This document shows positions 17,993-27,376 of a DNA stretch of 64,000 bases, piece after piece; the first letter of the stretch is position 1; every line of letters begins with the position of its first letter. The stretch is taken from NCBI RefSeq assembly GCF_002843175.1, contig NZ_PJEO01000054.1, positions 108,106 through 172,105 of the forward strand, given 5' to 3'. Both the position numbers and the translations under genes were made by a program. Under the pieces are notes generated by a model. The model saw only the letters and a list, made by a program, of their open reading frames with translations. It searched no databases and was not told the origin of the DNA. The DNA is from Confluentibacter flavum (GTDB lineage: Bacteria; Bacteroidota; Bacteroidia; Flavobacteriales; Flavobacteriaceae).

Positions 17993-19006
17993 TTATAAAA
18001 TATTTACTTCGGCTTCAACTGAAATATCAAAAAGTCTTTTAATTGTTTTTTGAATTAATTCTGCTAATTCTAATATATCAGAGCCTTTGGCATTTCCATA
18101 GTTAACCAATACCAAAGCTTGATTTTTATGTACACCATAATCTCCAAAACGTTTTCCTTTAAAACCTGCTTTTTCAATAAGCCAACCCGCGGGCACTTTA
18201 ACTTCATCATCCGAAACGGTATAACTTGGCATATCTTCAAAATTCTCTAATAACGTTTGATAATGTAATTTTGTTATAACAGGGTTTTTAAAAAAACTAC
18301 CACTGTTGCCAATTTCTTTTGGGTTAGGAAGTTTTTGTGTTCTTATTGAAATTACAGCTTTTGAAATATCTTGTATGGTAGGGTTACTAATTTTCATCTC
18401 ATCAAGCTGAGTTGAAATAGTTCCATAATTAATGTGAAGCTTGTGATTGTGTTTACTAAGATTGAAAGTAACACTGGTAATAATATATTTGCCTTTTGCG
18501 TGTTGTTTGAAAATAGAGTTTCTGTAATCGAAATGGCAATCTTCTTTTATAAAGGTTTCTATCTTTTTTGTTTCTAAAGAGATGGCTTCACATGAAAAAA
18601 AAGCATCTTTTAACTCCACACCATAAGCCCCAATATTTTGAATGGGAGCTGAACCAACATTTCCTGGGATTAATGACAGGTTTTCAATACCTCCAAAATC
18701 CTTATTGATACACCACAAAACAAACTCGTGCCAATTTTCACCTGCGTTAGCTTTAACCAAAACAGAGTCATTATTGTCCGAGACAATGGAAATGCCTTTT
18801 ATATTGATGTGAACAACAAGTAAATCTTGATTTTTGGTAAGTAACATATTGCTGCCGCCGCCTAAAATTAATTTATCAGGATATTCGGTAAGTCCTAAAA
18901 CCTTTATTAATTCAGCAATGGTTGCTACCGAAACAAAGTGTTTTGCTTTGGCATCAATACCAAATGTGTTATAAGGCTTTAAAGATATGTTATGGGTTAT
19001 TTGCAC
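17993..19006 (-). CDS. murB: UDP-N-acetylmuramate dehydrogenase
   Basis: MurB reduces UDP-GlcNAc-enolpyruvate to UDP-MurNAc in peptidoglycan synthesis, using FAD and NADPH. The FAD-binding segment LGGGSNMLL, SLIPGNVGSAPIQNIGAYG, the YRNSIF motif and the GNSGSFFKNP loop with the catalytic Ser are present in 337 residues. It starts with GTG. The start overlaps the last base of the aminotransferase TAG stop, so translation is probably coupled. The GTG is supported by the conserved N-terminus QITHNISLKPYNTF that directly follows. Confidence 0.95.
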   Translation of the reverse strand: MQITHNISLKPYNTFGIDAKAKHFVSVATIAELIKVLGLTEYPDKLILGGGSNMLLTKNQDLLVVHINIKGISIVSDNNDSVLVKANAGENWHEFVLWCINKDFGGIENLSLIPGNVGSAPIQNIGAYGVELKDAFFSCEAISLETKKIETFIKEDCHFDYRNSIFKQHAKGKYIITSVTFNLSKHNHKLHINYGTISTQLDEMKISNPTIQDISKAVISIRTQKLPNPKEIGNSGSFFKNPVITKLHYQTLLENFEDMPSYTVSDDEVKVPAGWLIEKAGFKGKRFGDYGVHKNQALVLVNYGNAKGSDILELAELIQKTIKRLFDISVEAEVNIL

Positions 19007-20196
19007 TAATCTTTATATACTTTTAAGGCTTCTTTTATAATATTTACAGCTTTAATTAAGCTTTCTTTGTTCAATACGTAAGCAATTCTTATTTGGTTCA
19101 AGCCAAGACCAGGAGTGGAATAAAAACCACCAGCAGGAGCTACCATAACTGTTTCGCCGTTCACATCAAAATGCTCTAAAAGCCATTGAGCAAAATGGTC
19201 GGAGTTTTTTATTGGCAATTCTACTACACAATAAAAAGCACCTTTAGGTTTGGTTACTTTAATGCCTTCTATTTTTTGTAATTCTGCAATTAACGTGTCT
19301 CTACGCTCGATATATTCGGCAATCACATCATCAAAATAACTTTGTGGCGTGTCTAGTGCAGCTTCACTTGCTATTTGTGCATAGGTTGGCGGACTTAAAC
19401 GTGCCTGGGCAAATTTTATAACGGTTTTTATAACACTTTTATTTTTAGAGACCAAACAGCCAACACGAGCACCACACATACTGTAGCGTTTAGACACAGA
19501 ATCAATCATAATCGCATGCTCATCTAATCCTTCTTCATGCATAATGGAATAATGTTCATTACCATCATATATAAATTCACGATATACTTCATCTGCAATT
19601 AAAAATAAATCATGTTTTTTAACAATCGCTGTTAATTTTTGAATTTCTTCCTTTGAATACAAATAACCTGTTGGGTTTCCCGGATTACAAATTAAAATAG
19701 CCTTTGTTTTTGGTGTAATCAATTTTTCAAATGCTTCAATGGAAGGCAATGCGAAATTATCTTCAATTTTTGAAACAATAGGAACCACATTAACACCGGA
19801 TGCTACTGAAAATGCAATATAATTAGCATAAAAAGGTTCACAAATGATGACTTCATCATCAGGATCCATAATACTTCCAAACACAAAAAGCAACGCTTCA
19901 CTGGCACCTGTTGTTACAACAATGTCTGTTTCAGATACATGTATATCATGCTTTTCATAATATGCCGCAATTTTTTCCCTGTACACTTCAGAACCTTCAG
20001 ATTTTGAGTATGATAAAATTTCAACGGTATTTTCTCTTACAGCTTTTAGAGCAACCTCAGGAGTTTTAATATCTGGTTGTCCAATATTCAAATAGTATAT
20101 AGATTTCCCATCCTTAACTGCTTGTTCAGCATAAGGCACCAATTTTCGGATAGGCGATTGGGGCATAAGTTCCCCTTTTCTGGATATAGTTGGCAT
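19006..20196 (-). CDS. class I/II PLP-dependent aminotransferase
   Basis: A fold-type I aminotransferase of 396 residues. NIGQPDIKTPE opens the domain, ATTGASEAL-type and NPGNPTGYLYS segments bind substrate and PLP phosphate, and SVSKRYSMCGARVG contains the PLP-binding Lys. It resembles aspartate or aromatic aminotransferases, but specificity cannot be assigned. I start at the ATG at 20196, which gives the usual MPTISRKGELMPQSP, rather than at a TTG 21 bases earlier. It is coupled to murB by a one-base overlap. Confidence 0.9.
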   Translation of the reverse strand: MPTISRKGELMPQSPIRKLVPYAEQAVKDGKSIYYLNIGQPDIKTPEVALKAVRENTVEILSYSKSEGSEVYREKIAAYYEKHDIHVSETDIVVTTGASEALLFVFGSIMDPDDEVIICEPFYANYIAFSVASGVNVVPIVSKIEDNFALPSIEAFEKLITPKTKAILICNPGNPTGYLYSKEEIQKLTAIVKKHDLFLIADEVYREFIYDGNEHYSIMHEEGLDEHAIMIDSVSKRYSMCGARVGCLVSKNKSVIKTVIKFAQARLSPPTYAQIASEAALDTPQSYFDDVIAEYIERRDTLIAELQKIEGIKVTKPKGAFYCVVELPIKNSDHFAQWLLEHFDVNGETVMVAPAGGFYSTPGLGLNQIRIAYVLNKESLIKAVNIIKEALKVYKD

Positions 20197-20320
20197 TAAA
20201 AAAAATTTAGGGTGCAAAGTTGAGAAAATTATCTTAAAGTTTTTTTAAAAATTAATTCTAAATCGCCAACCGAAAGTAAAGATTTGTAAATTGATGGATG
20301 AAAATCTTTATTCTTACTTT

Positions 20321-21661
20321 ATGAAGAAATTACCGTGCATTATCCTGTCTTTTTTATGTTTTGTTATCGGTAGCTATTCTCAAGATAAGTTTAGTGTTCA
20401 AAACAAACATAAATCTGACAAAGTTAAATTTAGTTTAATAAACAATGTTATTATAATTCCGGTTGAAATAAATGGGGTAACACTTTCTTTTTTATTGGAT
20501 ACTGGCGTAAGTAAACCAATGATTTTTAATTTTTTAAATGTTTCTGACACTTTAAAAGTAAAGAATACGGAAGCTATTTTTCTAAAAGGGCTGGGAGGAG
20601 GAGATTCTGTTGAGGCCTTAAAATCCACTAATAATGTTTTAAGAATAGGTGACGCCATAAACCTACATCAAGATTTGTACGCTATATTTAATACTAACTT
20701 GAATTTTGCACCTAAGCTCGGAATTCCGGTACATGGTATCATTGGTTACGATATTTTTAAAGATTTGATAGTGGAAATAAATTATTCAAAAAAATATTTA
20801 AAATTAACAGAACCAAATGCTTATAAATATAAAAAGTGTAAAAAGTGTGAAACGTTTAATCTTGAATTTTATAACAATAAGCCCTATTTAAATGGCACTG
20901 TTACCATAAACAATAAAACCATTCCCGTAAAACTTCTTATAGATTCTGGAGGGAGCGATGCGTTGTGGTTGTTTGAAAATGATTCGTTGGGAATTGTCAC
21001 AACCGGAAAGTATTTTGATGATTTTTTAGGTCATGGTCTTAGTGGAAGTGTTTATGGTAAGCGCTCAAAAATTGAAACCTTTTCTTTAAAACATTTTGAG
21101 TTTAAAGAGGCTAATGTGGCATTTCCAGATGCTGTATCTATTTCTATAGCTACCCAATTTAAAGACAGAAATGGGAGTGTTTCTGGTAATATTTTGAAGC
21201 GTTTTAATATTATTATGGATTATGGTAATACAAAGATAACACTTAAAAAAAATGCTAACTTCAATAATAAATTTGCTTATAATAGAAGTGGTATTGAATT
21301 GGCTCATGATGGCGTAAGGTTTGTTAAAGAAATTGATAACAGCACTTTAAACGATAATAGAATAGGTAATGAAGCTGCTAGCGAATATGGTAACAGAATC
21401 GTATTTGATAACGCTTATAAAATATCATTAAAGCCATCATACTCCATTGTGGAATTAAGAAAAGGGTCTCCAGCCGATCGAGCCGGGTTAAAGGTAAACG
21501 ATATTATTTTAAGTATTAATGGCAAACCCACCCATAATTTATCATTACAAGATTTAACCCATATGTTTTATGATGATATTGGTAAACGTATAAAGTTGAA
21601 AATTGATAGGGCAGGTGTGGAAAAGTTATATGAATTTAATTTGGAAGATGTATTCAAATAA
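20321..21661 (+). CDS. secreted retropepsin-like aspartyl protease with C-terminal PDZ domain
   Basis: The protein has a signal peptide (MKKLPCIILSFLCFVIGSYSQ) and two aspartyl protease halves. The first has LLDTGVSKPM (Asp about 60) and the second LIDSGGSDALW (Asp about 208). A PDZ domain lies at about 375-440 (ELRKGSPADRAGLKVNDIIL). Both catalytic DTG/DSG motifs are intact, so activity on periplasmic or surface substrates is plausible; the target is unknown. I start at the ATG at 20321, because upstream TTG and ATG codons would add ten polar residues before the signal peptide. It is divergent from the aminotransferase gene and ends at a shared terminator. Confidence 0.9.
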   Translation: MKKLPCIILSFLCFVIGSYSQDKFSVQNKHKSDKVKFSLINNVIIIPVEINGVTLSFLLDTGVSKPMIFNFLNVSDTLKVKNTEAIFLKGLGGGDSVEALKSTNNVLRIGDAINLHQDLYAIFNTNLNFAPKLGIPVHGIIGYDIFKDLIVEINYSKKYLKLTEPNAYKYKKCKKCETFNLEFYNNKPYLNGTVTINNKTIPVKLLIDSGGSDALWLFENDSLGIVTTGKYFDDFLGHGLSGSVYGKRSKIETFSLKHFEFKEANVAFPDAVSISIATQFKDRNGSVSGNILKRFNIIMDYGNTKITLKKNANFNNKFAYNRSGIELAHDGVRFVKEIDNSTLNDNRIGNEAASEYGNRIVFDNAYKISLKPSYSIVELRKGSPADRAGLKVNDIILSINGKPTHNLSLQDLTHMFYDDIGKRIKLKIDRAGVEKLYEFNLEDVFK

Positions 21662-21690
21662 GAAAGCCTAAACACATGCTTAGGCTTTCT
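21661..21690. terminator. shared terminator between convergent genes
   Basis: An 11-bp perfect stem (AGAAAGCCTAA with its complement) begins at the last base of the protease stop codon. It lies 20 bases from the stop of the convergent DUF1573 gene. The T-tail is weak on the plus side. Confidence 0.65.
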
Positions 21691-21710
21691 GTTCTTATAA
21701 GAGTTAAAGT

Positions 21711-22136
21711 TTATTGTTGTACAACACTTTTATCTTTTTTTTCTAAAACGCTACTATCTTTAGCATCCACTACATCACCTTTAATTTTTAAAGCTACTGT
21801 AGGCGTTTCAGCATTAGAGATAACGGTTATTGTTTTTCTAATTGGGTTTACTCTATTGGTATCATATTTAACCTCAATTTTTCCTGTTTCTTTTGGCATG
21901 ACAGGCACCTTGGTCCAACTTGGAACGGTACATCCGCAAGTAGAAGTTACATTAGAAATAATTAATGGTGCATCACCAGTGTTTGTGAATTCAAAAACGC
22001 GAACACCGTTAGAACCTTTTTCAATGGTTCCATAGTCAATAGTATCTGTTTTAAATTCGATTTTTGCTACTTTATCTTGAGCGTTCACGGATAAACTGAT
22101 TAATCCGACAAATAAAATTGTAATTAATTGTTTCAT
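21711..22136 (-). CDS. secreted DUF1573 domain protein
   Basis: A 141-residue exported protein with signal peptide (MKQLITILFVGLISLSVNAQ) and a single DUF1573 domain of immunoglobulin-like beta strands. The conserved segments are IEKGSNGVRVFEFTNTGDAPLIIS, broken here as KGSNG and FTNTGDAPL, and the Cys pair TSTCGCTVP. The tail is Lys- and Gln-rich. The family is abundant in Bacteroidota, and no biochemical role is established. It is monocistronic, divergent from valS and convergent with the protease gene. Confidence 0.88.
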   Translation of the reverse strand: MKQLITILFVGLISLSVNAQDKVAKIEFKTDTIDYGTIEKGSNGVRVFEFTNTGDAPLIISNVTSTCGCTVPSWTKVPVMPKETGKIEVKYDTNRVNPIRKTITVISNAETPTVALKIKGDVVDAKDSSVLEKKDKSVVQQ

Positions 22137-22383
22137 GGGTTTAGTTTTAAAATTTTTTTATTTACACCGTCAAAAAATCTTTTTTATTAATCTTTTGAGC
22201 GTCTTATTATTCTTTTTTTTCTTAATACATTGTAAACATACTTTCTTTTTCTGCAAAACGCAAAAAAAATGGATGAAATGCATTTTTATCGTTCATTTGT
22301 ACTATTCAAAAATCAAAATTTCATAAAAAGTATTATTTCAGTTCAATACCAATCATCTGCTTTCACAAGAAAGTAAATATAAG

Positions 22384-22391
22384 TATTTTTG
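22384..22391 (+). promoter_or_regulatory. promoter -7 box of valS
   Basis: TATTTTTG fits TAnnTTTG exactly and lies 30 bases before the valS ATG. About 19-20 bases upstream is TTTC, a weak match to the TTG element. The box covers the in-frame TTG at 22389, which argues that translation begins at 22422 instead. Confidence 0.6.
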
Positions 22392-22421
22392 CAAATAAAC
22401 ATTCAAAAACTGTTCCAAAGT

Positions 22422-25100
22422 ATGCAAATTCCATCTAAATATGATGCAAGTCAGGTAGAAACTAAATGGTATAACTACTGGATGAAACATAATTACTTTC
22501 ATTCAGAGCCAGACGACAGAGAGCCTTATACTATTGTTATACCACCACCAAACGTCACTGGAGTTTTGCACATGGGACATATGTTAAATAATACCATTCA
22601 AGATGTATTGATTCGTCGTGCGCGTTTACAAGGTAAAAATGCTTGCTGGGTACCTGGAACAGACCACGCCTCTATAGCAACGGAAGCTAAAGTTGTAGCC
22701 AAGCTTAAAGAAGAAGGGATTGATAAAAATGATTTATCACGCGAGGAATTTTTAAAACACGCTTGGGATTGGACACACGAATATGGTGGTGTTATTCTAG
22801 AACAGCTAAAAAAACTAGGATGTTCATGTGATTGGGACAGAACCAAGTTCACTATGGATGGCGATATGAGTGAAGCTGTCATCAAAGTATTTGTTGATTT
22901 ATTTAACAAAGGATTGATTTACAGAGGTTACCGCATGGTTAATTGGGATCCTGAAGCTAAAACCACTTTATCTGATGAAGAAGTGATTTATGAAGAACGC
23001 CAAGGCAATTTATATTATTTAAAATACAAAATCCTTAACGAAGATGGTTCCCCTCCCGATAGCTATCGGGACTCGGAGGGTTTAGGGGAGGCTCTAACCA
23101 TAGCAACCACACGACCCGAAACCATTTTTGGAGATACCGCCATTTGCATCAATCCGAATGATGCACGTTTCAAACATTTAAAAGGAAAAAAAGCCATTGT
23201 ACCTATTTGTAATCGTGTGATTCCAATTATTGAAGACGATTATGTCGATATGGAATTTGGTACAGGTTGTTTAAAAGTGACGCCAGCACATGATGAAAAT
23301 GACAAAAATTTAGGAGATAAGCACAGTCTTATGGTTGTTGATATTTTTAATGATGATGCGTCTCTTAACAGTTTCGGATTGCATTATCAAGGCAAAGACC
23401 GGTTTGTAGTTAGAAAAGAGATTACCAAAGAATTGGAAGACAAAGGGTTTTTAGTTAAAACCGAAAGCCATATTAATAAAATAGGAACATCCGAAAGAAC
23501 CAAAGCCATTATTGAACCTAGATTGTCAGATCAGTGGTTTTTGAAAATGGAGGATTTGGTGAAACCTGCCATAAAAGCAGTTTTAGGTGAAAACTCTGAA
23601 ATTAAATTGTTTCCAAAGAAATTTGAAAACACCTACCGTCATTGGATGGAAAATATCCGCGATTGGAATATTTCCCGTCAGTTACTTTGGGGACAACAAA
23701 TTCCAGCATATTATTATGGCGACGGCAAAGAAGACTTTGTAGTTGCAGAAACAATTGATGATGCTTTAAAATTAGCCAAACAAAAAACCAACAACCAACA
23801 ACTAACAACAAACAACTTAATACAGGATACCGATGCCTTAGATACCTGGTTTAGTTCATGGCTATGGCCGATTAGCGTGTTTGATGGCATTAGACATCCA
23901 GAAAATAAAGACATAAAATATTACTATCCAACCAACGATTTAGTGACTGGCCCAGATATTTTATTTTTTTGGGTAGCCCGTATGATCATTGCAGGCTACG
24001 AATATAAAGGAGAAAAACCTTTTGAAAACGTGTATTTAACAGGATTGGTTCGCGATAAACAACGTCGGAAAATGAGTAAATCGCTTGGCAATTCGCCTGA
24101 TGCTTTAAAACTCATTGAAGAATACACCGCTGATGGTGTGCGTGTTGGATTGTTATTAAGTTCTGCCGCTGGTAACGATTTATTGTTTGACGAATCGCTT
24201 TGCCAACAAGGAAAAGGTTTTGGAAATAAAGTATGGAACGCTTACCGTTTGGTTGATGGTTGGGATATTGATGACACCATTCCGCAACCAAATTCCAGCA
24301 AGATAGCGGTCGATTGGTACGAATCTAAATTCCAAAAAATGTTATTGGACATAGAGGATCACTTTAGTAAATACAGATTAAGCGATGCGTTAATGACTAT
24401 TTACAAATTGATTTTTGATGATTTTTGTGGTTGGTTTTTAGAAATGATAAAACCAGAATATCAAAAGCCTATAGATGCCAAAACATTTAAAAGTGCCATT
24501 GCCATTTTTGAAAACAATCTAAAAATAATGCATCCATTTATGCCGTTTTTAACCGAAGATATTTGGCATTATATTGCAGAAAGAACGCCCGAAGAAGCTT
24601 TGATTATTTCAAAGTGGCCAGAACCAAAATCGATAAATGAATCCATAATTACCGAATTTGAATTTGCTTCGGAAGTGATTTCTGGCATAAGAAATATTAG
24701 AAAACAGAAAAATATTGCTTTTAAAGATGCCATCGCTTTTTCAGTCATAAATAATGAAAAAGCCCATGCAACTTTTGATGATGTTATAATTAAACTTGTT
24801 AATCTGGAAGGTATAAACTATGTTTCTGAAGCTGTTGATGGTGCCTTAACATTTAGGGTAAAATCCAACGAGTATTTTGTGCCTATGGCGGGTTCTGTAA
24901 ACGTGGAAGAAGAAATTAAAAAACTAACAGACGAGTTAAATTACACCGAAGGTTTTTTAAAATCGGTGCAAAATAAACTGTCGAACGAGCGTTTTGTTGC
25001 TGGCGCACCAGAACAGGTTATTGCCAACGAACGCAAAAAAGAAGCTGATGCCTTAGCTAAAATTGAAACATTGAAAACAAGTTTGGCAAGTTTAGGATAA
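22422..25100 (+). CDS. valS: valyl-tRNA synthetase
   Basis: This class I synthetase charges tRNA-Val and edits mischarged threonine. Seen are [14 protein letters not shown] (HIGH box), the CP1 editing domain with TIATTRPET, the KMSKS box in [10 protein letters not shown], the anticodon-binding domain and a C-terminal coiled coil ([16 protein letters not shown]). I start at 22422 ([10 protein letters not shown]), as expected for flavobacterial ValS. At 892 residues it is about 15 longer than relatives as I recall them. The excess matches residues 210-224, which are encoded by an extragenic palindrome inserted in frame just before the editing motif. Two decayed copies of its 3' end lie downstream. 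Confidence 0.97.
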   Translation: MQIPSKYDASQVETKWYNYWMKHNYFHSEPDDREPYTIVIPPPNVTGVLHMGHMLNNTIQDVLIRRARLQGKNACWVPGTDHASIATEAKVVAKLKEEGIDKNDLSREEFLKHAWDWTHEYGGVILEQLKKLGCSCDWDRTKFTMDGDMSEAVIKVFVDLFNKGLIYRGYRMVNWDPEAKTTLSDEEVIYEERQGNLYYLKYKILNEDGSPPDSYRDSEGLGEALTIATTRPETIFGDTAICINPNDARFKHLKGKKAIVPICNRVIPIIEDDYVDMEFGTGCLKVTPAHDENDKNLGDKHSLMVVDIFNDDASLNSFGLHYQGKDRFVVRKEITKELEDKGFLVKTESHINKIGTSERTKAIIEPRLSDQWFLKMEDLVKPAIKAVLGENSEIKLFPKKFENTYRHWMENIRDWNISRQLLWGQQIPAYYYGDGKEDFVVAETIDDALKLAKQKTNNQQLTTNNLIQDTDALDTWFSSWLWPISVFDGIRHPENKDIKYYYPTNDLVTGPDILFFWVARMIIAGYEYKGEKPFENVYLTGLVRDKQRRKMSKSLGNSPDALKLIEEYTADGVRVGLLLSSAAGNDLLFDESLCQQGKGFGNKVWNAYRLVDGWDIDDTIPQPNSSKIAVDWYESKFQKMLLDIEDHFSKYRLSDALMTIYKLIFDDFCGWFLEMIKPEYQKPIDAKTFKSAIAIFENNLKIMHPFMPFLTEDIWHYIAERTPEEALIISKWPEPKSINESIITEFEFASEVISGIRNIRKQKNIAFKDAIAFSVINNEKAHATFDDVIIKLVNLEGINYVSEAVDGALTFRVKSNEYFVPMAGSVNVEEEIKKLTDELNYTEGFLKSVQNKLSNERFVAGAPEQVIANERKKEADALAKIETLKTSLASLG
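23048..23093 (+). repeat. palindromic repeat inserted in frame within valS
   Basis: The segment contains CCCCTCC (23050-23056), the core CCCGATAGCTATCGGG (23055-23070), GGAGGG (23075-23080) and TTTAGGGGAGG (23081-23091). The same arms occur between genes at 50494-50520 and 55592-55617. The same core occurs at 49406-49421. In valS it is read as residues from SPPDSYRDS to GLGEA and leaves the frame intact. Confidence 0.85.
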
Positions 25101-25119
25101 GTTTGTCAGATACTATGTT

Positions 25120-25515
25120 TTAAATTCTAGTTCTAGAAACCTCGGTTCCAGTCGGGTATTTTAAATCACCTTGATCTTCAACAGTTATAAATAATTCATT
25201 AAAGTCGAATGGTGTTACCGTTTTTAAAGTTGATTTTTCAGCATTATCAATTATTAATTGGCCAACATTTTTAATGCCATGCTCCTCTGTAACAATCCAA
25301 ACACTATAATTATTCCCTGAAGGCTTTAATCTATCAGGACTTGCTAAGTTTCTAGCTGTTATTTCAAGCGTTATGTTTTTGTTGCTATCCGTTTTTTTCT
25401 TTGCGGAAATATCAGCTGCTGGCACTAAGTCAGATACTGGGAATGTTGCACTTGTAGCACAAGAATGTAGAACTAAAATAGATACTACTATTAGTAAAGT
25501 TTTTATTGTATTCAT
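25120..25515 (-). CDS. small lipoprotein of unknown function
   Basis: A 131-residue lipoprotein with the signal MNTIKTLLIVVSILVLHSC. The mature part is a predicted beta-sandwich: ITLEITARNL, NYSVWIVTEEHGIKNVGQL and LFITVEDQG. The order 'SVWIV..., VGQL, ...LFITVE, PTGTEVS' recalls the periplasmic domain of RskA-type anti-sigma factors (as in QIWAEL and ITIEPKGGN of the protein at 16594), but this is only a pattern likeness. It converges on valS, and its upstream region holds a decayed copy of the valS 3' end. Confidence 0.7.
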   Translation of the reverse strand: MNTIKTLLIVVSILVLHSCATSATFPVSDLVPAADISAKKKTDSNKNITLEITARNLASPDRLKPSGNNYSVWIVTEEHGIKNVGQLIIDNAEKSTLKTVTPFDFNELFITVEDQGDLKYPTGTEVSRTRI

Positions 25516-25925
25516 GTTTTCTTAATTTTAAAATTTCTTACTCTTAATGTTTTTCAGATGACACACCTTTAAAATGTCAGGTCATTTTTAAATTTTTGTT
25601 TTTCTATGGGTTACAGCTATAATGATATGAAATCGATTTAATGAATTGTGCGGAGAGAAATGATTCCGATAGCTTTTGGAACAACAAAGGTAAACCAAAT
25701 TATTAGTCTTTACAGATAAAGTCTAACAATTAAAAATTAATAGAGAGTTTATTGTCAACGAATGTAAAAAGGCCCCCCGTCACCTTGGTTAAAATTGAAA
25801 CTTCGAAAATTAGCTTGGCGAGTTTGAGGCAGGATTTTTTAAACATTTGTTTGACGGATGATATATAAACCGTAGCATCCCACAGGAGAATATGATTTCA
25901 GTTATAGTGATTGCACTATTAAATT
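25516..25925. other. gene-free stretch between two lipoprotein genes
   Basis: These 410 bases hold no credible gene. The half next to the second lipoprotein gene contains the decayed valS 3' copy at 25746-25829. The rest is AT-rich with no convincing promoter or terminator. Confidence 0.6.
25746..25829 (+). pseudogene. decayed copy 1 of the valS 3' end
   Basis: By eye this aligns to 25015-25097 of valS along about 84 bases with roughly three quarters identity. Shared runs include AAAATTGAAAC and the pairs TATTGTCAACGAA/TATTGCCAACGAA and CTTGGCGAGTTT/TTTGGCAAGTTT. Most differences are transitions plus a short G/C run. It has the same orientation as valS and no open frame. Confidence 0.7.
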
Positions 25926-26897
25926 CTATTCAGACACTATAAATGTTTTAAGCATATTTTTTCTTATTGTTTCTGGTACTTCCGATATCAAAGCATACTT
26001 TCCAGGTTCTAGTGTTGCGATAAAATATCCGTGACTTTCAGCAGGCATATCATTAACACCACCTAGAAAAATGATTGAAGCAGGAGCAGGCTCTATTAAT
26101 CCTTTCGGGTTAGCCCAGTTCATCCAATTTTCCAGCTCATTTAAATTTGCATCTTCATTGAGTTTAACGAGGTTAATATCATGTCCAACAAAATTTTCAT
26201 GTACTGTTTGATCTTTGTAATATACAGAAAAGGTGTGTTTGCCAGAGCGAATAGAGTCGTTAAATATAATTCCATCAGTGCTCGAAATATTAATTTCAAT
26301 ATCTGCCATTAATTCCTTGTTACCGGAAGTTGTTTCTGACACTACGAGATCTTTCGTCATTCCCATGGAGGTATGAAATACCCCATTGCTCATTTTTACA
26401 TAGCATTCCACAATGTATTTTCCAGGTTTTAAATTAATCATTGTTTCTCCCACTTTACCCGGAGAAAGTAGCCCTGAGCCTCCAACAAACACGACTTCAC
26501 TGAACCACTCTGGAAGATTTGAAAACTCCGCAAAGCCTTCTTCAGTTTTTCCTTCTGTAATAAGTTTCATAGCACTATCAAATACAGGTGCCACAAATTT
26601 TTTAGCATCTTCAGAAGTCTTTCCTTCCGGATATTTATCTATCAGAAAAAAATGTGTTTGAGGTGAAAGATTATTATAACGAAATGTATTCCACCCCGAG
26701 GTGATAGTGTCGGGCATCTGGAAATCCATATGCTCTGTTATTATTTCTATCACGTTCTCTTTTTCTACTTCAACAATATTAGATTGTGTTTGTTTTTTAT
26801 CATTTTTACAGGACTGTGTTAATAAAAAAGTAGCTAATACGCTAATTAAAAATATGGTAGAGATAATTTCTCTAATATAATTTTTAGAAGTTATCAT
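25926..26897 (-). CDS. lipoprotein with a two-fold repeated beta domain
   Basis: A 323-residue lipoprotein with the signal IFLISVLATFLLTQSC. The mature protein contains two similar halves. The first (about 55-185) has ITSGWNTFRYNN, FFLIDKYPEG and LKPGKYIVECYV. The second (about 205-322) has IRSGKHTFSVYY, INLVKLNEDA and LEPGKYALISEVPE. Each half reads like a small beta-sandwich with a cupredoxin-like order of strands, but the copper-ligand set is not evident. No function is recognised. It lies between the two decayed valS 3' copies and looks like accessory DNA. Confidence 0.75.
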   Translation of the reverse strand: MITSKNYIREIISTIFLISVLATFLLTQSCKNDKKQTQSNIVEVEKENVIEIITEHMDFQMPDTITSGWNTFRYNNLSPQTHFFLIDKYPEGKTSEDAKKFVAPVFDSAMKLITEGKTEEGFAEFSNLPEWFSEVVFVGGSGLLSPGKVGETMINLKPGKYIVECYVKMSNGVFHTSMGMTKDLVVSETTSGNKELMADIEINISSTDGIIFNDSIRSGKHTFSVYYKDQTVHENFVGHDINLVKLNEDANLNELENWMNWANPKGLIEPAPASIIFLGGVNDMPAESHGYFIATLEPGKYALISEVPETIRKNMLKTFIVSE

Positions 26898-27376
26898 AAT
26901 ATAAAGTATTTAGTTATCATTTATTCTTGCCAACTATAATGATGTGATTTAGACTAAGTTATGATTTTTTTCTGACAAATTCAAAATTAAATACCATTCA
27001 CCTAGTTAAATTACATCGAAGGGGTTTTTGAAATAGTTGCAAAATAAACTATTGAACGAGCGTTTTGTATGCTGACGTATTGTTAAGGTTATTTATTGTT
27101 GGCTGGTGTAAAAAGTAATCCGATTTTCAGGTAAAAATTTAAGCGTTTATAATTAGTTTGGCGAGATTTGAATTAAGGCTTTGGAAGGTTCATTTAACTT
27201 GTTTTCGTAAAATAATTTTCTTTTTTAGAAATCTTCTCCCTCTAATCGCTTCCGCTAAGCTCTGTCTAGTGGCGGTTGTATTAAAAAGTAAAATTAGATG
27301 GTTTTCAGGTTTTAGAAATAGTAAAAGTTTATATCAAGTACTTAATATTACTAGCTTGAATGGCACGAAGTGGAGC
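26898..27376. other. gene-free stretch with repeat-derived sequence
   Basis: This 479-base region contains the second decayed valS 3' copy (27003-27171). Further right is a partly duplicated motif: AAAAAGTAA followed by TTTTCAGG occurs near 27110-27130 and again near 27283-27310. An imperfect inverted repeat is formed by CCGCTAAGCTC and GAGCTTAGTGG. An 85-codon open frame here begins inside the valS remnant and is not credible. Confidence 0.55.
27003..27171 (+). pseudogene. decayed copy 2 of the valS 3' end
   Basis: It aligns to about 24934-25096 of valS, the last 55 codons. Exact or near-exact runs include AGTTAAATTACA, GCAAAATAAACT and GAACGAGCGTTTTGT. Translation in the valS frame shows QNKL.NERFV between stop codons. 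The right half is more decayed but still ends in AGTTTGGCGAGATTTG. Same orientation as valS. Confidence 0.75.

Noticed and set aside
21676..22035. 119-codon plus-strand frame opposite the DUF1573 gene
   Set aside because: Antisense shadow of a recognised secreted protein; no promoter and an unlikely composition.
22389..22421. Upstream TTG start for valS
   Set aside because: It overlaps the promoter -7 box and adds residues not seen in the family; ATG at 22422 gives the usual N-terminus.
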